Below are positions 9,171 to 18,716 of a stretch of DNA of 64,000 nt, one piece after another. The notes beneath the pieces are model-generated. The model was not told where the DNA came from, searched no databases, and saw nothing but the letters and a program-made list of their open reading frames with translations. Source of the DNA: Granulicella sp. S190. GTDB lineage: Bacteria; Acidobacteriota; Terriglobia; Terriglobales; Acidobacteriaceae. Position 1 is the first letter of the stretch. Every line of letters begins with the position of its first letter. The translations under genes and the position numbers were made by a program. Location of the stretch: NCBI RefSeq assembly GCF_009766095.1, contig NZ_LMUD01000014.1:481991-545990 (forward strand). Reading direction: 5' to 3'.

Positions 9171-10265
9171 TTAGAGAAGAAGCATGCAGTCGCCGTAGCT
9201 GAAGAATCGATACTTTTCCCGGACAGCATGTCCGTAGGCGGCGAGGACTGACTCTCTTCCCGCCCCCCCTCCCGCAAACGCGCTGACAAGCATAAGCAAC
9301 GTGGATTGAGGAAGATGAAAGTTGGTTAGAAGGCCGCTTACGATTTTAAATTGATGGCCGGGACTGAGGAAGATGCTCGTTTTTCCTGAGTGGGCAATGA
9401 GCGGCTTGCTTCCAGATACCTGTGCGCAGTGTTCGAGGGTGCGGGTGGTGGTGGTGCCCGCGGCAACGATACGGCGGCCCTCCCTAAGGGCGTTGTTGAT
9501 GGCCTCAGCGGTGGCGGGGGCTAGGGTGTAGTGCTCGGCGTGGAGACGGATATCTTCGAGCTTTTCAGCTCGGACCGGCTGGAAGGTGCCAAGGCCTACG
9601 TGGAGGGTGATGGTCTCGATTTGGACTTTGTTTTGTTTGAGTTGAGCGAGGATTTCAGGGGTGAAGTGCAGGCCTGCCGTGGGGGCTGCTGCGCTTCCTG
9701 GCTGTTGTGAGAATACGGTCTGGTAGCGGTCTCGGTCGGCGTCGCTGTCCTCGCGGTGGATGTAGGGGGGTAGCGGCATGTGGCCTATTTTGTTGAGGAT
9801 GGGGTGGAAGTCCGCTGTTGCCGAGAAGCGGAGGGTACGTTCTCCAAACTCGCCTACGGTGAGGATTTCTGCTGCGAGAATGGGTTCGATTTCGTTCGGG
9901 GCGTGGAAGAGGAGGCGTTCTCCGGCTTGGATCTTGCGACTTGGACGAACTAATGCACTCCATTCATGTTCTGCAAGTTGTTGTGTTAGAAGCACTTCTA
10001 TGTGGCCTGTTGGATCGGGAGAGCTATGTTGCGTTTGCCGGCTGCGAGCCCTTGTGGCATAGAGGCGAGCGGGTAAGACACGGCTGTCATTAAGGATCAG
10101 GAGGTCGCCGGGCTGGAGGATCTGGGGTAAATTGCGAAAAAAATTGTCGTGGTATCGGCCTGTCGCGCGCTCGAAGACGAGCATACGGCTGGAGCCGCGA
10201 ATCGCCGGTGGGGACTGGGCAATCAGCTCTTCGGGAAGGTCGAAATGGAAGTCGGATACGAGCAA
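9171..10265 (-). CDS. queA: S-adenosylmethionine:tRNA ribosyltransferase-isomerase
   Basis: A 364-residue QueA. It transfers and isomerises the ribosyl moiety of SAM onto 7-aminomethyl-7-deazaguanine in tRNA, giving epoxyqueuosine at wobble position 34. Diagnostic blocks are the N-terminal [13 protein letters not shown], the [16 protein letters not shown] segment, [10 protein letters not shown], the catalytic-core [11 protein letters not shown], and [13 protein letters not shown] with [16 protein letters not shown] near the end. Length and order match the family. The GTG/ATG at 10265 begins MLVSDFHFD, a normal N-terminus. A dispersed T/G-rich repeat lies between this gene and the upstream acyltransferase. 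Confidence 0.96.
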   Translation of the reverse strand: MLVSDFHFDLPEELIAQSPPAIRGSSRMLVFERATGRYHDNFFRNLPQILQPGDLLILNDSRVLPARLYATRARSRQTQHSSPDPTGHIEVLLTQQLAEHEWSALVRPSRKIQAGERLLFHAPNEIEPILAAEILTVGEFGERTLRFSATADFHPILNKIGHMPLPPYIHREDSDADRDRYQTVFSQQPGSAAAPTAGLHFTPEILAQLKQNKVQIETITLHVGLGTFQPVRAEKLEDIRLHAEHYTLAPATAEAINNALREGRRIVAAGTTTTRTLEHCAQVSGSKPLIAHSGKTSIFLSPGHQFKIVSGLLTNFHLPQSTLLMLVSAFAGGGAGRESVLAAYGHAVREKYRFFSYGDCMLLL

Positions 10266-10267
10266 AT

Positions 10268-10395
10268 CTATGTCAATTTTAGTGGTGAAAACGTGGTGCG
10301 ATGTGTGGTGAATGATGGTGTCGTTGTGGTGTTTTGCGTGGCTAATTTTCGAGCCAAAAAATGCGCCAACTTTTTCAACTTTATTTTCGGGGTTA
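10268..10395. repeat. Dispersed repeat family D, copy 1 (GTGGTG tract plus conserved AT-rich core)
   Basis: A GTGGTG/GTGTGGTG-rich tract (10280-10340) leads into a core at 10345-10392. The core reads ATTTTCGAGCCAAAAAATGC then GCCAACTTTTTCAAC and TTATTTTCGGGG. A second copy with the same order lies upstream of metG at 58495-58660. Here it fills the 135-base gap between the DUF374 acyltransferase and queA. Confidence 0.65.
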
Positions 10396-10400
10396 CGTTC

Positions 10401-11198
10401 TCAAGGTTTGGTTCTTGGAGACCTGCTCTTTCGAAGCTCGGCGAGCTCGACGGAACGGTCAAGGGCTGCCTGTACGGCTGGCTGGTTTGCTGTGGTTAGC
10501 AGGGGCCAGCCGATGAAGACTTTTGAAAATGGTTTGGGAATGAGGAACCGGTCCCAGGAGCGGAGCTGCCAGGCACGTTCGGGCAGGACGTAGAAGGTGC
10601 CGACGGGACTGTCGACAAGCTGGGCGAGCTGGGTGACCCCGGGTTTTGCGACCATGGCGGGCCCACGTGGACCGTCGGCAGTGATGGCGCAGTAGTGCCC
10701 CGCAAGATAGGCGCGGTGCATGTTGCGCAGTCCAAGAGAGCCCTCGCGAGAGCTGGAGCCGCGGATGGCGATGTAGCCGAGGCGCTCTACGGTACGGGCG
10801 ATGAGCTCGCCGTCGAAGCTGGGGCTGATGAGGATGGCGATATCGTGGTTGCGGAAGTGCCAGGCACTGGTAAGGAGACACCGGTGCCAGAAGGCATAGA
10901 CGGCAGGCGGCGGAGCGTCGAAGCCGAGAGGAGCGCCGGGGTCACGGACATCCTCGAAGCGGAGGGTCATGCCAAGGAGGCAGATGGCCGCACTCGCGAT
11001 GCGCGGGACGATAGCCAGGATGAGCCGCTGCTTGAGGGTGTAGTTGGAGGCCACTTGATTCCAGTTTACCTGTGGAGGCCCAGCCCCAGCATTCCGGTGG
11101 AGGAGAAAAGCTCTGACGTTTACGGCCAATTTACTTTGGACGTGATTAGCTAATCCTTGTAATCGTTTGCGAGAGGCCTGCCTATGCGTTACTTCCAT
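10401..11198 (-). CDS. DUF374 lysophospholipid/lipid A acyltransferase-family protein
   Basis: About 265 residues, with the DUF374 (PF04028) acyltransferase pattern: AVYAFWHRCLL carries the H-containing motif normally written HxxxxD/S, followed by ISPSFDGELIAR, YIAIRGSSSREG and the TADGPRGPAMVAKPGV block. These membrane-associated enzymes are thought to acylate lipid A or lysophospholipid precursors; the substrate is not known for this subfamily. The N-terminus is uncertain. The longest frame starts at 11198 and overlaps the divergent porin start by 15 bases, so translation probably begins 25-45 codons further in, shortly before TLKQRLILAIVPRIA. Confidence 0.8.
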   Translation of the reverse strand: MEVTHRQASRKRLQGLANHVQSKLAVNVRAFLLHRNAGAGPPQVNWNQVASNYTLKQRLILAIVPRIASAAICLLGMTLRFEDVRDPGAPLGFDAPPPAVYAFWHRCLLTSAWHFRNHDIAILISPSFDGELIARTVERLGYIAIRGSSSREGSLGLRNMHRAYLAGHYCAITADGPRGPAMVAKPGVTQLAQLVDSPVGTFYVLPERAWQLRSWDRFLIPKPFSKVFIGWPLLTTANQPAVQAALDRSVELAELRKSRSPRTKP

Positions 11199-12692
11199 TC
11201 CTTTCTGTTTTTTTCATCGTTCGCCGTGCTGTTCACCGGGTTGGCTGCGAGCGCGCAGACAGCCGTCGCCGCGCCCACGAGTGCGGAGGTCGAAGAGTTG
11301 CGTCAGACCGTACGAGATCTGGCATCGCGAGTCAGCGCCCTGGAGGCCGAGGTGCATAAGGAACACTCCGTTGCCGCGACAGAGATGGCCACGCTGAGGC
11401 CCGCAGTGCTGACTACACCGAGTGCGGAGATGCGGGCGAGCGTCGCGAGTATAGAAGGAGTATCGAGCAGCGGCGTGGCACCTGTGCCGGTCGCGGTAGC
11501 GGTAGCGGCAAGCACTCAAGCTCCGGCAACACAGAGTGCGCCCTCGCCTGCTCTGCTGCCGACGCAACTGCCAGGAGGAGCGACGTTGAACTACACCTTC
11601 GACGGCTACTACGACTACGACTTCAACCATCCGATCGGCCGGGTGCAGTATCTTCGGGCGTATGACGTGTTGAGTAATGCCTTCAGCATCAATCAGGCTG
11701 ATATCGTGTTTGCTCTGGACCCTGACGTTGCAGCGGGGCGGAGGTATGGGGTTCGATTAGATCTGCAGTTCGGTCAGGCCACGGAGACGCTGCAGGGAAG
11801 CCCGCAGAATGAACCGCGACCGGATATCTACCGGAATATCTTCCAGGTTTATGGAACCTACGTTGTTCCGCTGGGTAAGGGACTTACGGTTGACGTGGGC
11901 AAGTGGGCGAGTTCGCTAGGGATCGAAGGCAACTATACGAAGGACCAGGTGAACTATTCGCGGTCGTTCTTCTTTGACTATCTGCCGTTCTACCATGCCG
12001 GTGTTCGCGCAACTTACAAGGTGAGCGACAAGCTGACGGCGAACTACTGGCTGGTGAATGGAACTGACCAGTCGGAGCCAACCAACTCGTTCAAGGATGA
12101 GTTGTTCGGATTTACGGCACAACCTGCGAAGAGTGTTCTTTGGAACTTCAACTACTACCTGGGGCAGGACCATCCGGACACTGCGCCAGCCACGAACTGC
12201 ACGGCTCCGGTGCAGCCTGGGCTGTGCCTACAGGCTATCAACCCCGCGCCAGATGGCAAACAGCACATCTTCGACAGCTACGTGACGTGGAACGCTACGC
12301 CCAAGCTTTCACTTTCGCTTGAGGGAGACTATCTGATCTCGCGTCAGTGGGCTAATGCTTTGCCGGGTGAGTCTTCGGCACCATCGCATGTGGATGGGGG
12401 CGCGGCTTATGCGCGGTATCAGTTGACTCCGAAGATGGCGCTGGGAGGACGAACGGAATATCTGTCGGATCGCGGCGGCCTGTTCAGCGGGACGACGCAG
12501 GCGTTGAAGGAGTTTACCGGGACCTATGAGTATAAGTTTGGCGAGGGTTTTCTGACGCGGGTGGAGTATCGCAGGGACTGGAGCAATGTTCCGTTCTTCC
12601 TGACGAATAAGCCAGGAGTTCTTTCTGCGGATCAGCCTACGCTGACGGTGGGGATGGTCTGGTGGGTGGGCGGAAAGCAGGGGCCGTGGTAG
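11184..12692 (+). CDS. Outer-membrane beta-barrel porin (BBP2/OmpL-like)
   Basis: A 502-residue exported protein. A signal peptide (residues 1-24, cleavage after AASAQ) precedes a coiled-coil-like stretch (about 33-60, EELRQTVRDLASRVSALEAEV). An Ala/Pro/Thr/Val linker follows, then a beta-barrel from about residue 130 that opens LNYTFDGYYDYDFNHP. The barrel has alternating aromatic strands such as YGVRLDLQFG, GLTVDVGKWASSLG and FLTRVEYRRDWSNVPFF. This is the layout of the putative beta-barrel porin-2 family. A purine-rich GAGAGG at 11170-11175 precedes the ATG. It likely mediates diffusion of small solutes across the outer membrane; specificity is unknown. A family C repeat follows the stop. 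Confidence 0.82.
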   Translation: MRYFHSFLFFSSFAVLFTGLAASAQTAVAAPTSAEVEELRQTVRDLASRVSALEAEVHKEHSVAATEMATLRPAVLTTPSAEMRASVASIEGVSSSGVAPVPVAVAVAASTQAPATQSAPSPALLPTQLPGGATLNYTFDGYYDYDFNHPIGRVQYLRAYDVLSNAFSINQADIVFALDPDVAAGRRYGVRLDLQFGQATETLQGSPQNEPRPDIYRNIFQVYGTYVVPLGKGLTVDVGKWASSLGIEGNYTKDQVNYSRSFFFDYLPFYHAGVRATYKVSDKLTANYWLVNGTDQSEPTNSFKDELFGFTAQPAKSVLWNFNYYLGQDHPDTAPATNCTAPVQPGLCLQAINPAPDGKQHIFDSYVTWNATPKLSLSLEGDYLISRQWANALPGESSAPSHVDGGAAYARYQLTPKMALGGRTEYLSDRGGLFSGTTQALKEFTGTYEYKFGEGFLTRVEYRRDWSNVPFFLTNKPGVLSADQPTLTVGMVWWVGGKQGPW

Positions 12693-12706
12693 TGAGGCGA
12701 GAAGAG

Positions 12707-12755
12707 TTGTCCTGCCGGACTGGCCCGGTACGCGCGGAGCGGTCACTTCGTACCT
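12707..12755. repeat. Dispersed repeat family C, copy 1, between convergent genes
   Basis: TTGTCCTGCCGGACTGGCCC followed by GGTACGCGCGGAGCGGTCAC and TTCGTACC closely matches 61147-61195. Both copies sit between convergent genes, here the porin and the ABC permease. The unit has potential for a small hairpin at GGT-cacttcgt-ACC. It could act as a shared transcription end. Confidence 0.7.
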
Positions 12756-12776
12756 TGTGTAACTTTCTCGGCGAGG

Positions 12777-14021
12777 CTAACTGTACTTTAGCCAGCGGAG
12801 GATCTCGGGGAGGTTGGGCTTCTTGCCGTACATGAGAATTCCGACGCGATAGATGCGGCTCGCCACCCAGAGGATCGCGAGGATGGTCAGGCTCATGAGC
12901 ACGAACGAGAGGCCGATCTGCCAGGGGGGAACGGAGGTGAGGGAGATGCGGAAGTTCATCAGCAGAGGGCTGCAGAAGGGGATGAGGGAGACGACCTGCG
13001 CGAGGGTGGAGTTGGGTGCATGCACGATGACGAAGATCATGAGAAAGCAGAACGCCAAGGGGATGACAAGAAACATATTGAGCTGCTGGAGCTCCTGCTC
13101 AGAGTTCGTCATAGCTCCGAGAGCAGCGGCGATGCTGGAGTAGACCAGAAAGCCGAAGATGAAGTACGCGATAAAGAAGAAGATCTGCGTGAAGCTGATG
13201 AGCGCGTGGCCGGTGCCGATGAGGCTGGTTGCGAGAGAGGTGGAACCGAGGATGGCTGCGGCCAGCATCCAAACGCCTACCTGCGTGATGCCCACTGCAC
13301 CGACGCCGAGGATCTTTCCGGCGAGCATCTCTTCGGGCTTGATGGTAGAGAGCATGACCTCGAAGACGCGGCTCGTCTTCTCTTCGATGATGGAACGTGC
13401 AGTGTTCATGCCATAGAGCATGATGACCATGTACATGAGAAAGAAGAGAAGATAGGCAGCACCGAAGGCGGCGCGACTGTCTCCAGTTTTGCTGGTGTCT
13501 ATCTTGACTGGGGTCATGAGCGCTGCGATGTCGGCGGAGCCCATCCCCTGATGAGTGAGGCCTTCACGGGTTAGTACGTTTTGAATGGCGGTGGAGAGAG
13601 TGTCCTCGGTGGAGATGTCGCCCGCTGAACGGGGAACATAGGTGAAGAGGGGGCGGCCGCTGGAAGGAACAGGAGGCGTAACGACGAGATATCCGGTGAG
13701 GTCTCCCGAGTTGTCATGCAGATTGTGATCAAGACTGGCGCGGATTTCGTCGCTGCTCGACGGGGAATCGGGAGCCAGCAGGTCGACTCTCATGCTGCTA
13801 TTTTTTCCACTTTGAAGCTCCTGCTTCAGATCTGTTGCGAAGGATGCATCGGTCGAGACGATCGCAATTTTGGCGGAGGATTTGGTGCGCGTCGCGAGGT
13901 AGCCGCTGCCGAAGACGAAGACTCCCATAAAGAGCGGGATGAGGATGGTGGCGATGAGGAAGGCCTTGGTGCGGATGCGCTCGAGGTACTCACGCTTGGC
14001 AATGAGCCAGATGTTATGCAT
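12777..14021 (-). CDS. ABC transporter permease, NatB/ABC-2 type
   Basis: A 414-residue ABC-2 family membrane subunit. One N-terminal helix (about 22-45) is followed by a large extracytoplasmic domain (about 50-180), then five C-terminal helices. The conserved TARSIIEEKTSRVFEVMLSTI amphipathic block sits before helix 2, as in NatB and related Na+/multidrug exporters. Its start overlaps the end of the ATP-binding subunit gene by 8 bases, so the two form one operon and one exporter. The exported substrate cannot be read from the sequence. Confidence 0.88.
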   Translation of the reverse strand: MHNIWLIAKREYLERIRTKAFLIATILIPLFMGVFVFGSGYLATRTKSSAKIAIVSTDASFATDLKQELQSGKNSSMRVDLLAPDSPSSSDEIRASLDHNLHDNSGDLTGYLVVTPPVPSSGRPLFTYVPRSAGDISTEDTLSTAIQNVLTREGLTHQGMGSADIAALMTPVKIDTSKTGDSRAAFGAAYLLFFLMYMVIMLYGMNTARSIIEEKTSRVFEVMLSTIKPEEMLAGKILGVGAVGITQVGVWMLAAAILGSTSLATSLIGTGHALISFTQIFFFIAYFIFGFLVYSSIAAALGAMTNSEQELQQLNMFLVIPLAFCFLMIFVIVHAPNSTLAQVVSLIPFCSPLLMNFRISLTSVPPWQIGLSFVLMSLTILAILWVASRIYRVGILMYGKKPNLPEILRWLKYS

Positions 14022-14946
14022 TTACTTTTTCTCCAGCGGGGATACCGGCAGATCCTTCGGTTACCTTCTCGATGAAGATCTCTTCGAGCGTGGGCTCCAT
14101 GACTTCGAAGCGAGTGATGCGGGCTCCGGTGCGGACCGCGTCGGCGAGGAGGGATTGAGCGTCGGCACCGTCGTTGAGACGGATTTCGACGTGGCCACCG
14201 TAGTTTTTCGCGGAGTGAATGGCTGGGTGACTAAGGAAAGAGTCGTCGCCAGTGAAGTTGATGAGGACACGGTTGACGGGGTAGCGGGATTTGATCTCGC
14301 GCATGGAGCCGGAGAGAACGAGATGGCTATTGTGAATGAGGCAGATGTTGTCGCAGATCTTTTCGACCTGATCCATGCGATGAGTAGAGAAGAGAATCGT
14401 GCGGCCTTGTTTGCGGAGGTCGACGAGGGTGTCCATGAGGAGGACGGCGTTGACGGGATCGAGGCCACTGAAGGGCTCGTCCATGATGATGAGATCGGGT
14501 TCGTGCAGGAGGGTGGAGATGAACTGGATCTTCTGCTGCATCCCCTTCGAGAGCTCTTCAGTTTTCTTAGCGATGGATGGGATGATGCCGAGGCGGTCGC
14601 ACCAGTGATGTGCGCGTTTTGATGCGGTGATTGCGTCGAGGCCGTGGAGCTGGCCAAGAAAGATGAGCTGGTCCATGACCTTCATCTTTTTGTAGAGGCC
14701 GCGCTCTTCGGGGAGGTATCCGACGCGCTTGAGAAGGTCGCGATTGAAGGGCTGGCCGAAGAGTTCGACGGTGCCGGAGTCGGGGACCGTGATCCCGATC
14801 ATCATGCGGATGGAGGAGGTTTTGCCGGAGCCGTTGGGGCCAAGGAGGCCGAACATGCTGCCGGGTTCGATGGTGAAGCTGAGGTCGGCTACGGCGATCT
14901 TAGTGTCGTAGGCCTTGCGGACATGTTGCAGTTCTACGATGGGCAT
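14014..14946 (-). CDS. ABC transporter ATP-binding subunit, NatA type
   Basis: A 310-residue nucleotide-binding subunit. It has Walker A GPNGSGKTS (about 36-44), a Q-loop region GYLPEERGLY, the signature LSKGMQQKIQF, Walker B LIIMDEPFSGLDP and switch histidine FSTHRMDQ. A C-terminal extension (about 215-310) of the DUF4162 type follows, typical of NatA-like exporters. It powers the permease encoded directly downstream. No regulator is adjacent. Confidence 0.93.
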   Translation of the reverse strand: MPIVELQHVRKAYDTKIAVADLSFTIEPGSMFGLLGPNGSGKTSSIRMMIGITVPDSGTVELFGQPFNRDLLKRVGYLPEERGLYKKMKVMDQLIFLGQLHGLDAITASKRAHHWCDRLGIIPSIAKKTEELSKGMQQKIQFISTLLHEPDLIIMDEPFSGLDPVNAVLLMDTLVDLRKQGRTILFSTHRMDQVEKICDNICLIHNSHLVLSGSMREIKSRYPVNRVLINFTGDDSFLSHPAIHSAKNYGGHVEIRLNDGADAQSLLADAVRTGARITRFEVMEPTLEEIFIEKVTEGSAGIPAGEKVNA

Positions 14947-15006
14947 GGGTTCTCGCGCTGATGCGTCAAGGCCAGTTTATCAGGGGGTTTCGACCGCATG
15001 GATTCG

Positions 15007-16239
15007 CTAAAGGACAGAGAGATGCTCGGCGATGCGGGCTGCGCGGTGTTTGCGGTCGAGGTGAGCGGAGAGGATGGCGAGGACGAGAGTGATGACAGTG
15101 ACGGCGATGCTGGCTAGGGGAAGTTGGCGGTAGGTGTAACCGGCGGTGAGCATCATGCCGCCGAGAGAGGCTCCGGTGGCGTTGCCGAAGTTGAAGGCTC
15201 CCTGGTTGAGCGTGGAGGCCAGGTTTGGCGCGGCGGCAGCCTGATCGACGATGCGGGATTGTAGTGGGGCTCCGGCAGCGAATTGGATGGCTCCCCAGAC
15301 GAGGATGGTGGCGATGGCGGGGACGAGGTGAGGCTCGGCGAAGTAGAGGACGATGAGCGAGGCTACGAGGGTGAGCAGAGAGCCGACGAGGAAGGCCATG
15401 GGACGCCAGTCGCTGAGGGTGCCACCTAGAAAGTTGCCGATTGTGATGCCGACGCCAAAGAGCAGAAGGGTGAGGGTGACGGTGTGCGGGGAGACGTGAG
15501 TGACGGCTTCGAGGGTGGGAGCGATGTAGGTGAAGACGCAGAAGAGCGAGGCAGAGGTGAGGACGCTCATGGCGAGGACGAGCAGGACCTGCGGTTTGCG
15601 GAGAACTCGGAACTCATGGAGGAGACCGCCGGAGCCCGGGGATTGTTTGGGGACCATGAAGAAGACCGCTGTTGCGGCGAGGAGGCCGATGGGAACGATA
15701 GCCCAGAAGGCGAATCTCCAGCCATAGGCCTGCCCTAATGCGGTTCCCGCTGGAACGCCTAAGACGTTGGCCAGTGTAAGGCCGGAGAACATCAGGGCGA
15801 TCGCCTGGGCGCGCTGGTTGCGGGGGACGAGGTTTGCTGCAACAACGCTTCCGATACCGAAGAAGGCTCCGTGACAGAGTGCGGTGAGGACGCGGGAGGC
15901 GAAGAGAAGGTTGTAGGTGGGGGCGACAGCGCAGGCGAGATTGCCGAGGGTGAAGACGCCCATAAGGAGCAGCAGGGCCAGTTTGCGTTCGAGGCGAGCT
16001 GTGGCGATGGCTACAATGGGCGCACCGATGGTGACGGAGAGCGCGTAGCCGGTGACGAGTACGCCGGCCTTGGGAATGCTGACGTGGAAGTCGTCGGAGA
16101 GATTGGGCAACAGGCCCATGATGATGAACTCGGAGGTGCCGATGCCGAAGGCTGCTACGGCGAGCGCCATGAGGGGCGTATGCAGCAGGATATTTTTACG
16201 CTCGACTATGGTCTCTGAGCTGTCTTCAAAGGCTGGCAT
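15007..16239 (-). CDS. MFS efflux transporter, DHA1/AraJ-like
   Basis: A 410-residue, 12-helix major facilitator. The motif GIGTSEFIIMGLLP in helix 1 and the loop TARLERKLALLL after helix 2 are those of the DHA1 subfamily that includes AraJ and YdhP, mostly drug or sugar exporters. Helix 5 has the motif GVPAGTALGQAYGWRFAFW. The start at 16239 is divergent from recG, with 89 bases between. Substrate unknown. Confidence 0.87.
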   Translation of the reverse strand: MPAFEDSSETIVERKNILLHTPLMALAVAAFGIGTSEFIIMGLLPNLSDDFHVSIPKAGVLVTGYALSVTIGAPIVAIATARLERKLALLLLMGVFTLGNLACAVAPTYNLLFASRVLTALCHGAFFGIGSVVAANLVPRNQRAQAIALMFSGLTLANVLGVPAGTALGQAYGWRFAFWAIVPIGLLAATAVFFMVPKQSPGSGGLLHEFRVLRKPQVLLVLAMSVLTSASLFCVFTYIAPTLEAVTHVSPHTVTLTLLLFGVGITIGNFLGGTLSDWRPMAFLVGSLLTLVASLIVLYFAEPHLVPAIATILVWGAIQFAAGAPLQSRIVDQAAAAPNLASTLNQGAFNFGNATGASLGGMMLTAGYTYRQLPLASIAVTVITLVLAILSAHLDRKHRAARIAEHLSVL

Positions 16240-16328
16240 TCTTTTATTGCAACATATCTTCTGGCTATCCAGAAATAACGCGCGGGCGAGAGTGCTTCGA
16301 TGTGGCGGGTTCTTGGTAGCATCGGTCT

Positions 16329-18716
16329 GTGCTGGAACTTTCTACACCGATCAAGTTTGTAAAGCTCGTGGGGGAGCGCATTGCCGTCGAACTTTCCAAA
16401 CGCGGCGTTGAGACGGTTGAGGATCTGCTGTATCACCTGCCGTTTCGGTATGAAGATCGCCTGAACCCTGTTCCTATGAGCGAGCTTAAGGCGGGCACGA
16501 TGGCCTCTGTGATCGGCGAGGTGAGAGGGTCGGCGCTGCTGCAAACTCGGAGTATGCCCCTGTTTGAGATGACGGTTGGGCAGGGGCTCAGCACCGTGAA
16601 GTGCATGTGGTTTCGCGGAACTTATCTCAGGGATAAGTTTCATGTTGGGCAGATGGTGGCGCTTTACGGCAAGCTGGAGCCCTCGCGAAGTAACGCGGGC
16701 AAGTTCAAGATGATTCAGCCGCAGTTTGAAGTGCTGCCCTCGGGTGGCGGCACGGATGCGGAGTTTTCCATGCTTGAGGTAGGCCGGATTGTGCCGGTGT
16801 ATGAGTCATTAGGAGGCACCACGGCCTGGGGAGCGAAGCTCGGCTCAAAGTGGTTGAGACGAGTGGTCTGGGCTCTGTTCGAAGAACTGGAAAAGCAGCA
16901 AGTCAGCGAGTCAGCAAGTCAGGCTGAGACCTTACCTGGCGCTATGCGAGCCAGCCTCTCGTTGCCTGAGCGGCTGAAGGCTCTGAAGGCTGTCCATTTC
17001 CCTGAAGCTGGAACGCCGATGGTGGAGTTAGTCTCTGCGACGACGCCAGGACATCGCCGGTTGATCTTCGAGGAGTTCTTTTACCTTGAGCTTGGGTTAG
17101 AACTCAAGCGGCGCAGGATGCGGGAACGTGAAGGAACGGCGTTTGCGACCAACGTCAGGGTGCGGGAGGCAATCAAGCAGATACTTCCCTTTCATCCGAC
17201 TGCTGCGCAGAAGCGGGTGTTGGGCGAGATTGCCGGCGACATGCGCAGACCTCAGCCGATGCGGCGGCTGCTGCAGGGAGACGTGGGATCGGGCAAGACA
17301 ATAGTGGCGATGCAGGCTGCTTTGGTCGCCATCGAGAATGGGTACCAGACGGCTCTGATGGCACCGACAGAGATTCTGGCGACGCAACACTATCTCTCCG
17401 CGAGAAAACTACTCGGCGATGTGCTTTCGCCACGCACGGGCAAACCGTATCGGATTACATTGCTCACCGGCTCGCTCGACGACGCAACCAAACGAGAGGC
17501 GCGAGGAAAGATCTTTCGCGGGGAGACGGATCTAGCAATCGGAACACACGCGCTGATCGAAGACAAGGTGGACTTCGACAAGCTGGGACTGGTGATCGTC
17601 GACGAACAGCATCGGTTTGGAGTGCAGCAGCGGTTTCGGTTGATGAAGAAGCCAGGAGCACTTGACCCTGACGTGCTGGTGATGACGGCTACCCCGATTC
17701 CGCGAACGCTTGCGCTGACTTTGTATGGCGATCTCGACGCAAGTGTGATCGACGAGCTGCCACCGGGGCGGACTCCAGTTGTGACCAGAAGAACAACAGA
17801 AGAGCGTGCAGAGGATGTGTGGAGCTTTGTTCGCAAGCAGGTCGAATCGGGGAGGCAGGCTTACATTGTTTATCCGGTGATTGAAGGGGCAAGAGACGAT
17901 CAGCCGGAACTGGATTTTCCGCAGGATGTCGAAGAGGATGCTGGTGAGGCAAGTGTAAAAGCTAAAGCAGATTCCTCCGCTGCGCTGCGGAATAACAACA
18001 AAACAGCAATGGGCAAAAAGGTGAAGTCCTCCAACGACGGCGGGGCAAAGGCCAAACGTACGAAGTCTGCCATGAAGACGGAAAAGCTATTTGAGCCGAA
18101 GAAGGCGCTACGAGCGGCGACGGATATGCATGAGGAATTACGGCTGGGTCCGCTGAAGGGACTTCGTCTCGGCCTGTTGCACGGGCGTTTGAGCGCGGAC
18201 GATAAAGAGGTCACCATGCGACGGTTTCAGCGGGGCGATCTCGATGTGCTGATTGCGACGACAGTGATCGAAGTGGGTGTGGACGTTCCTAATGCTTCTG
18301 TGATGGTGATTGAACATGCGGAGCGGTTTGGGTTGGCGCAGATGCATCAACTACGTGGCCGCGTTGGACGTGGAGCGGCGAAGAGTTTTTGTGTGCTGAT
18401 GACTGGCGGTAGGGTGAGTGAGCAAGCAGAGGCTCGGTTAGATGCGATGGTGAGGACTCAAAATGGGTTCGAGCTGGCGGAGCTTGATCTGCAACAACGG
18501 GGACCGGGGGAGTTCTTTGGTACGAGGCAGGCCGGGATGCCGGAGTTTCGTGTTGCCAACCTGATACGTGATCGTGCACTGCTTGAGCTAGCTAAGATTG
18601 AGGCCGCTCGATTTGTTGCGGAGCCCGACCCTAAGATTTCGCGCGAGGAAAAGGACGTGGTGTGGGAGCGCCTGAAGATGCAGTGGCAGAGGAAGTATGG
18701 GCTTGTCGAGGCCTGA
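16329..18716 (+). CDS. recG: ATP-dependent DNA helicase RecG
   Basis: A 795-residue RecG, the branch-migration helicase that remodels stalled forks and Holliday junctions. The N-terminal wedge/OB domain (about 1-160) contains YHLPFRYEDR. Helicase domain 1 has Walker A GDVGSGKT (about 316-323) and the DEQH box (about 423), followed by TATPIPRTLAL. Domain 2 has ATTVIEVGVDVPNA and QLRGRVGR, and the C-terminus carries GPGEFFGTRQAGMPEF. Between QAYIVYPVIE and LRLGLLHGR there is a roughly 60-residue low-complexity insert (about 520-610, Ala/Lys/Ser-rich). Part of it is encoded by a dispersed intergenic repeat in the opposite orientation (17967-18000). The start is a GTG. Confidence 0.95.
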   Translation: MLELSTPIKFVKLVGERIAVELSKRGVETVEDLLYHLPFRYEDRLNPVPMSELKAGTMASVIGEVRGSALLQTRSMPLFEMTVGQGLSTVKCMWFRGTYLRDKFHVGQMVALYGKLEPSRSNAGKFKMIQPQFEVLPSGGGTDAEFSMLEVGRIVPVYESLGGTTAWGAKLGSKWLRRVVWALFEELEKQQVSESASQAETLPGAMRASLSLPERLKALKAVHFPEAGTPMVELVSATTPGHRRLIFEEFFYLELGLELKRRRMREREGTAFATNVRVREAIKQILPFHPTAAQKRVLGEIAGDMRRPQPMRRLLQGDVGSGKTIVAMQAALVAIENGYQTALMAPTEILATQHYLSARKLLGDVLSPRTGKPYRITLLTGSLDDATKREARGKIFRGETDLAIGTHALIEDKVDFDKLGLVIVDEQHRFGVQQRFRLMKKPGALDPDVLVMTATPIPRTLALTLYGDLDASVIDELPPGRTPVVTRRTTEERAEDVWSFVRKQVESGRQAYIVYPVIEGARDDQPELDFPQDVEEDAGEASVKAKADSSAALRNNNKTAMGKKVKSSNDGGAKAKRTKSAMKTEKLFEPKKALRAATDMHEELRLGPLKGLRLGLLHGRLSADDKEVTMRRFQRGDLDVLIATTVIEVGVDVPNASVMVIEHAERFGLAQMHQLRGRVGRGAAKSFCVLMTGGRVSEQAEARLDAMVRTQNGFELAELDLQQRGPGEFFGTRQAGMPEFRVANLIRDRALLELAKIEAARFVAEPDPKISREEKDVVWERLKMQWQRKYGLVEA
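17967..18000 (-). repeat. Dispersed palindromic repeat family A, inverted copy inside recG
   Basis: Reverse complement of the family A unit: on the minus strand it reads TGTTGTTATTCCGCAGCGCA then GCGGAGGAATCTGC. It lies in frame in recG and encodes about residues 547-557 (ADSSAALRNNN). The minus-strand reading of the intergenic copy at 1891-1923 gives ADSSALLRNDNK. Confidence 0.85.
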
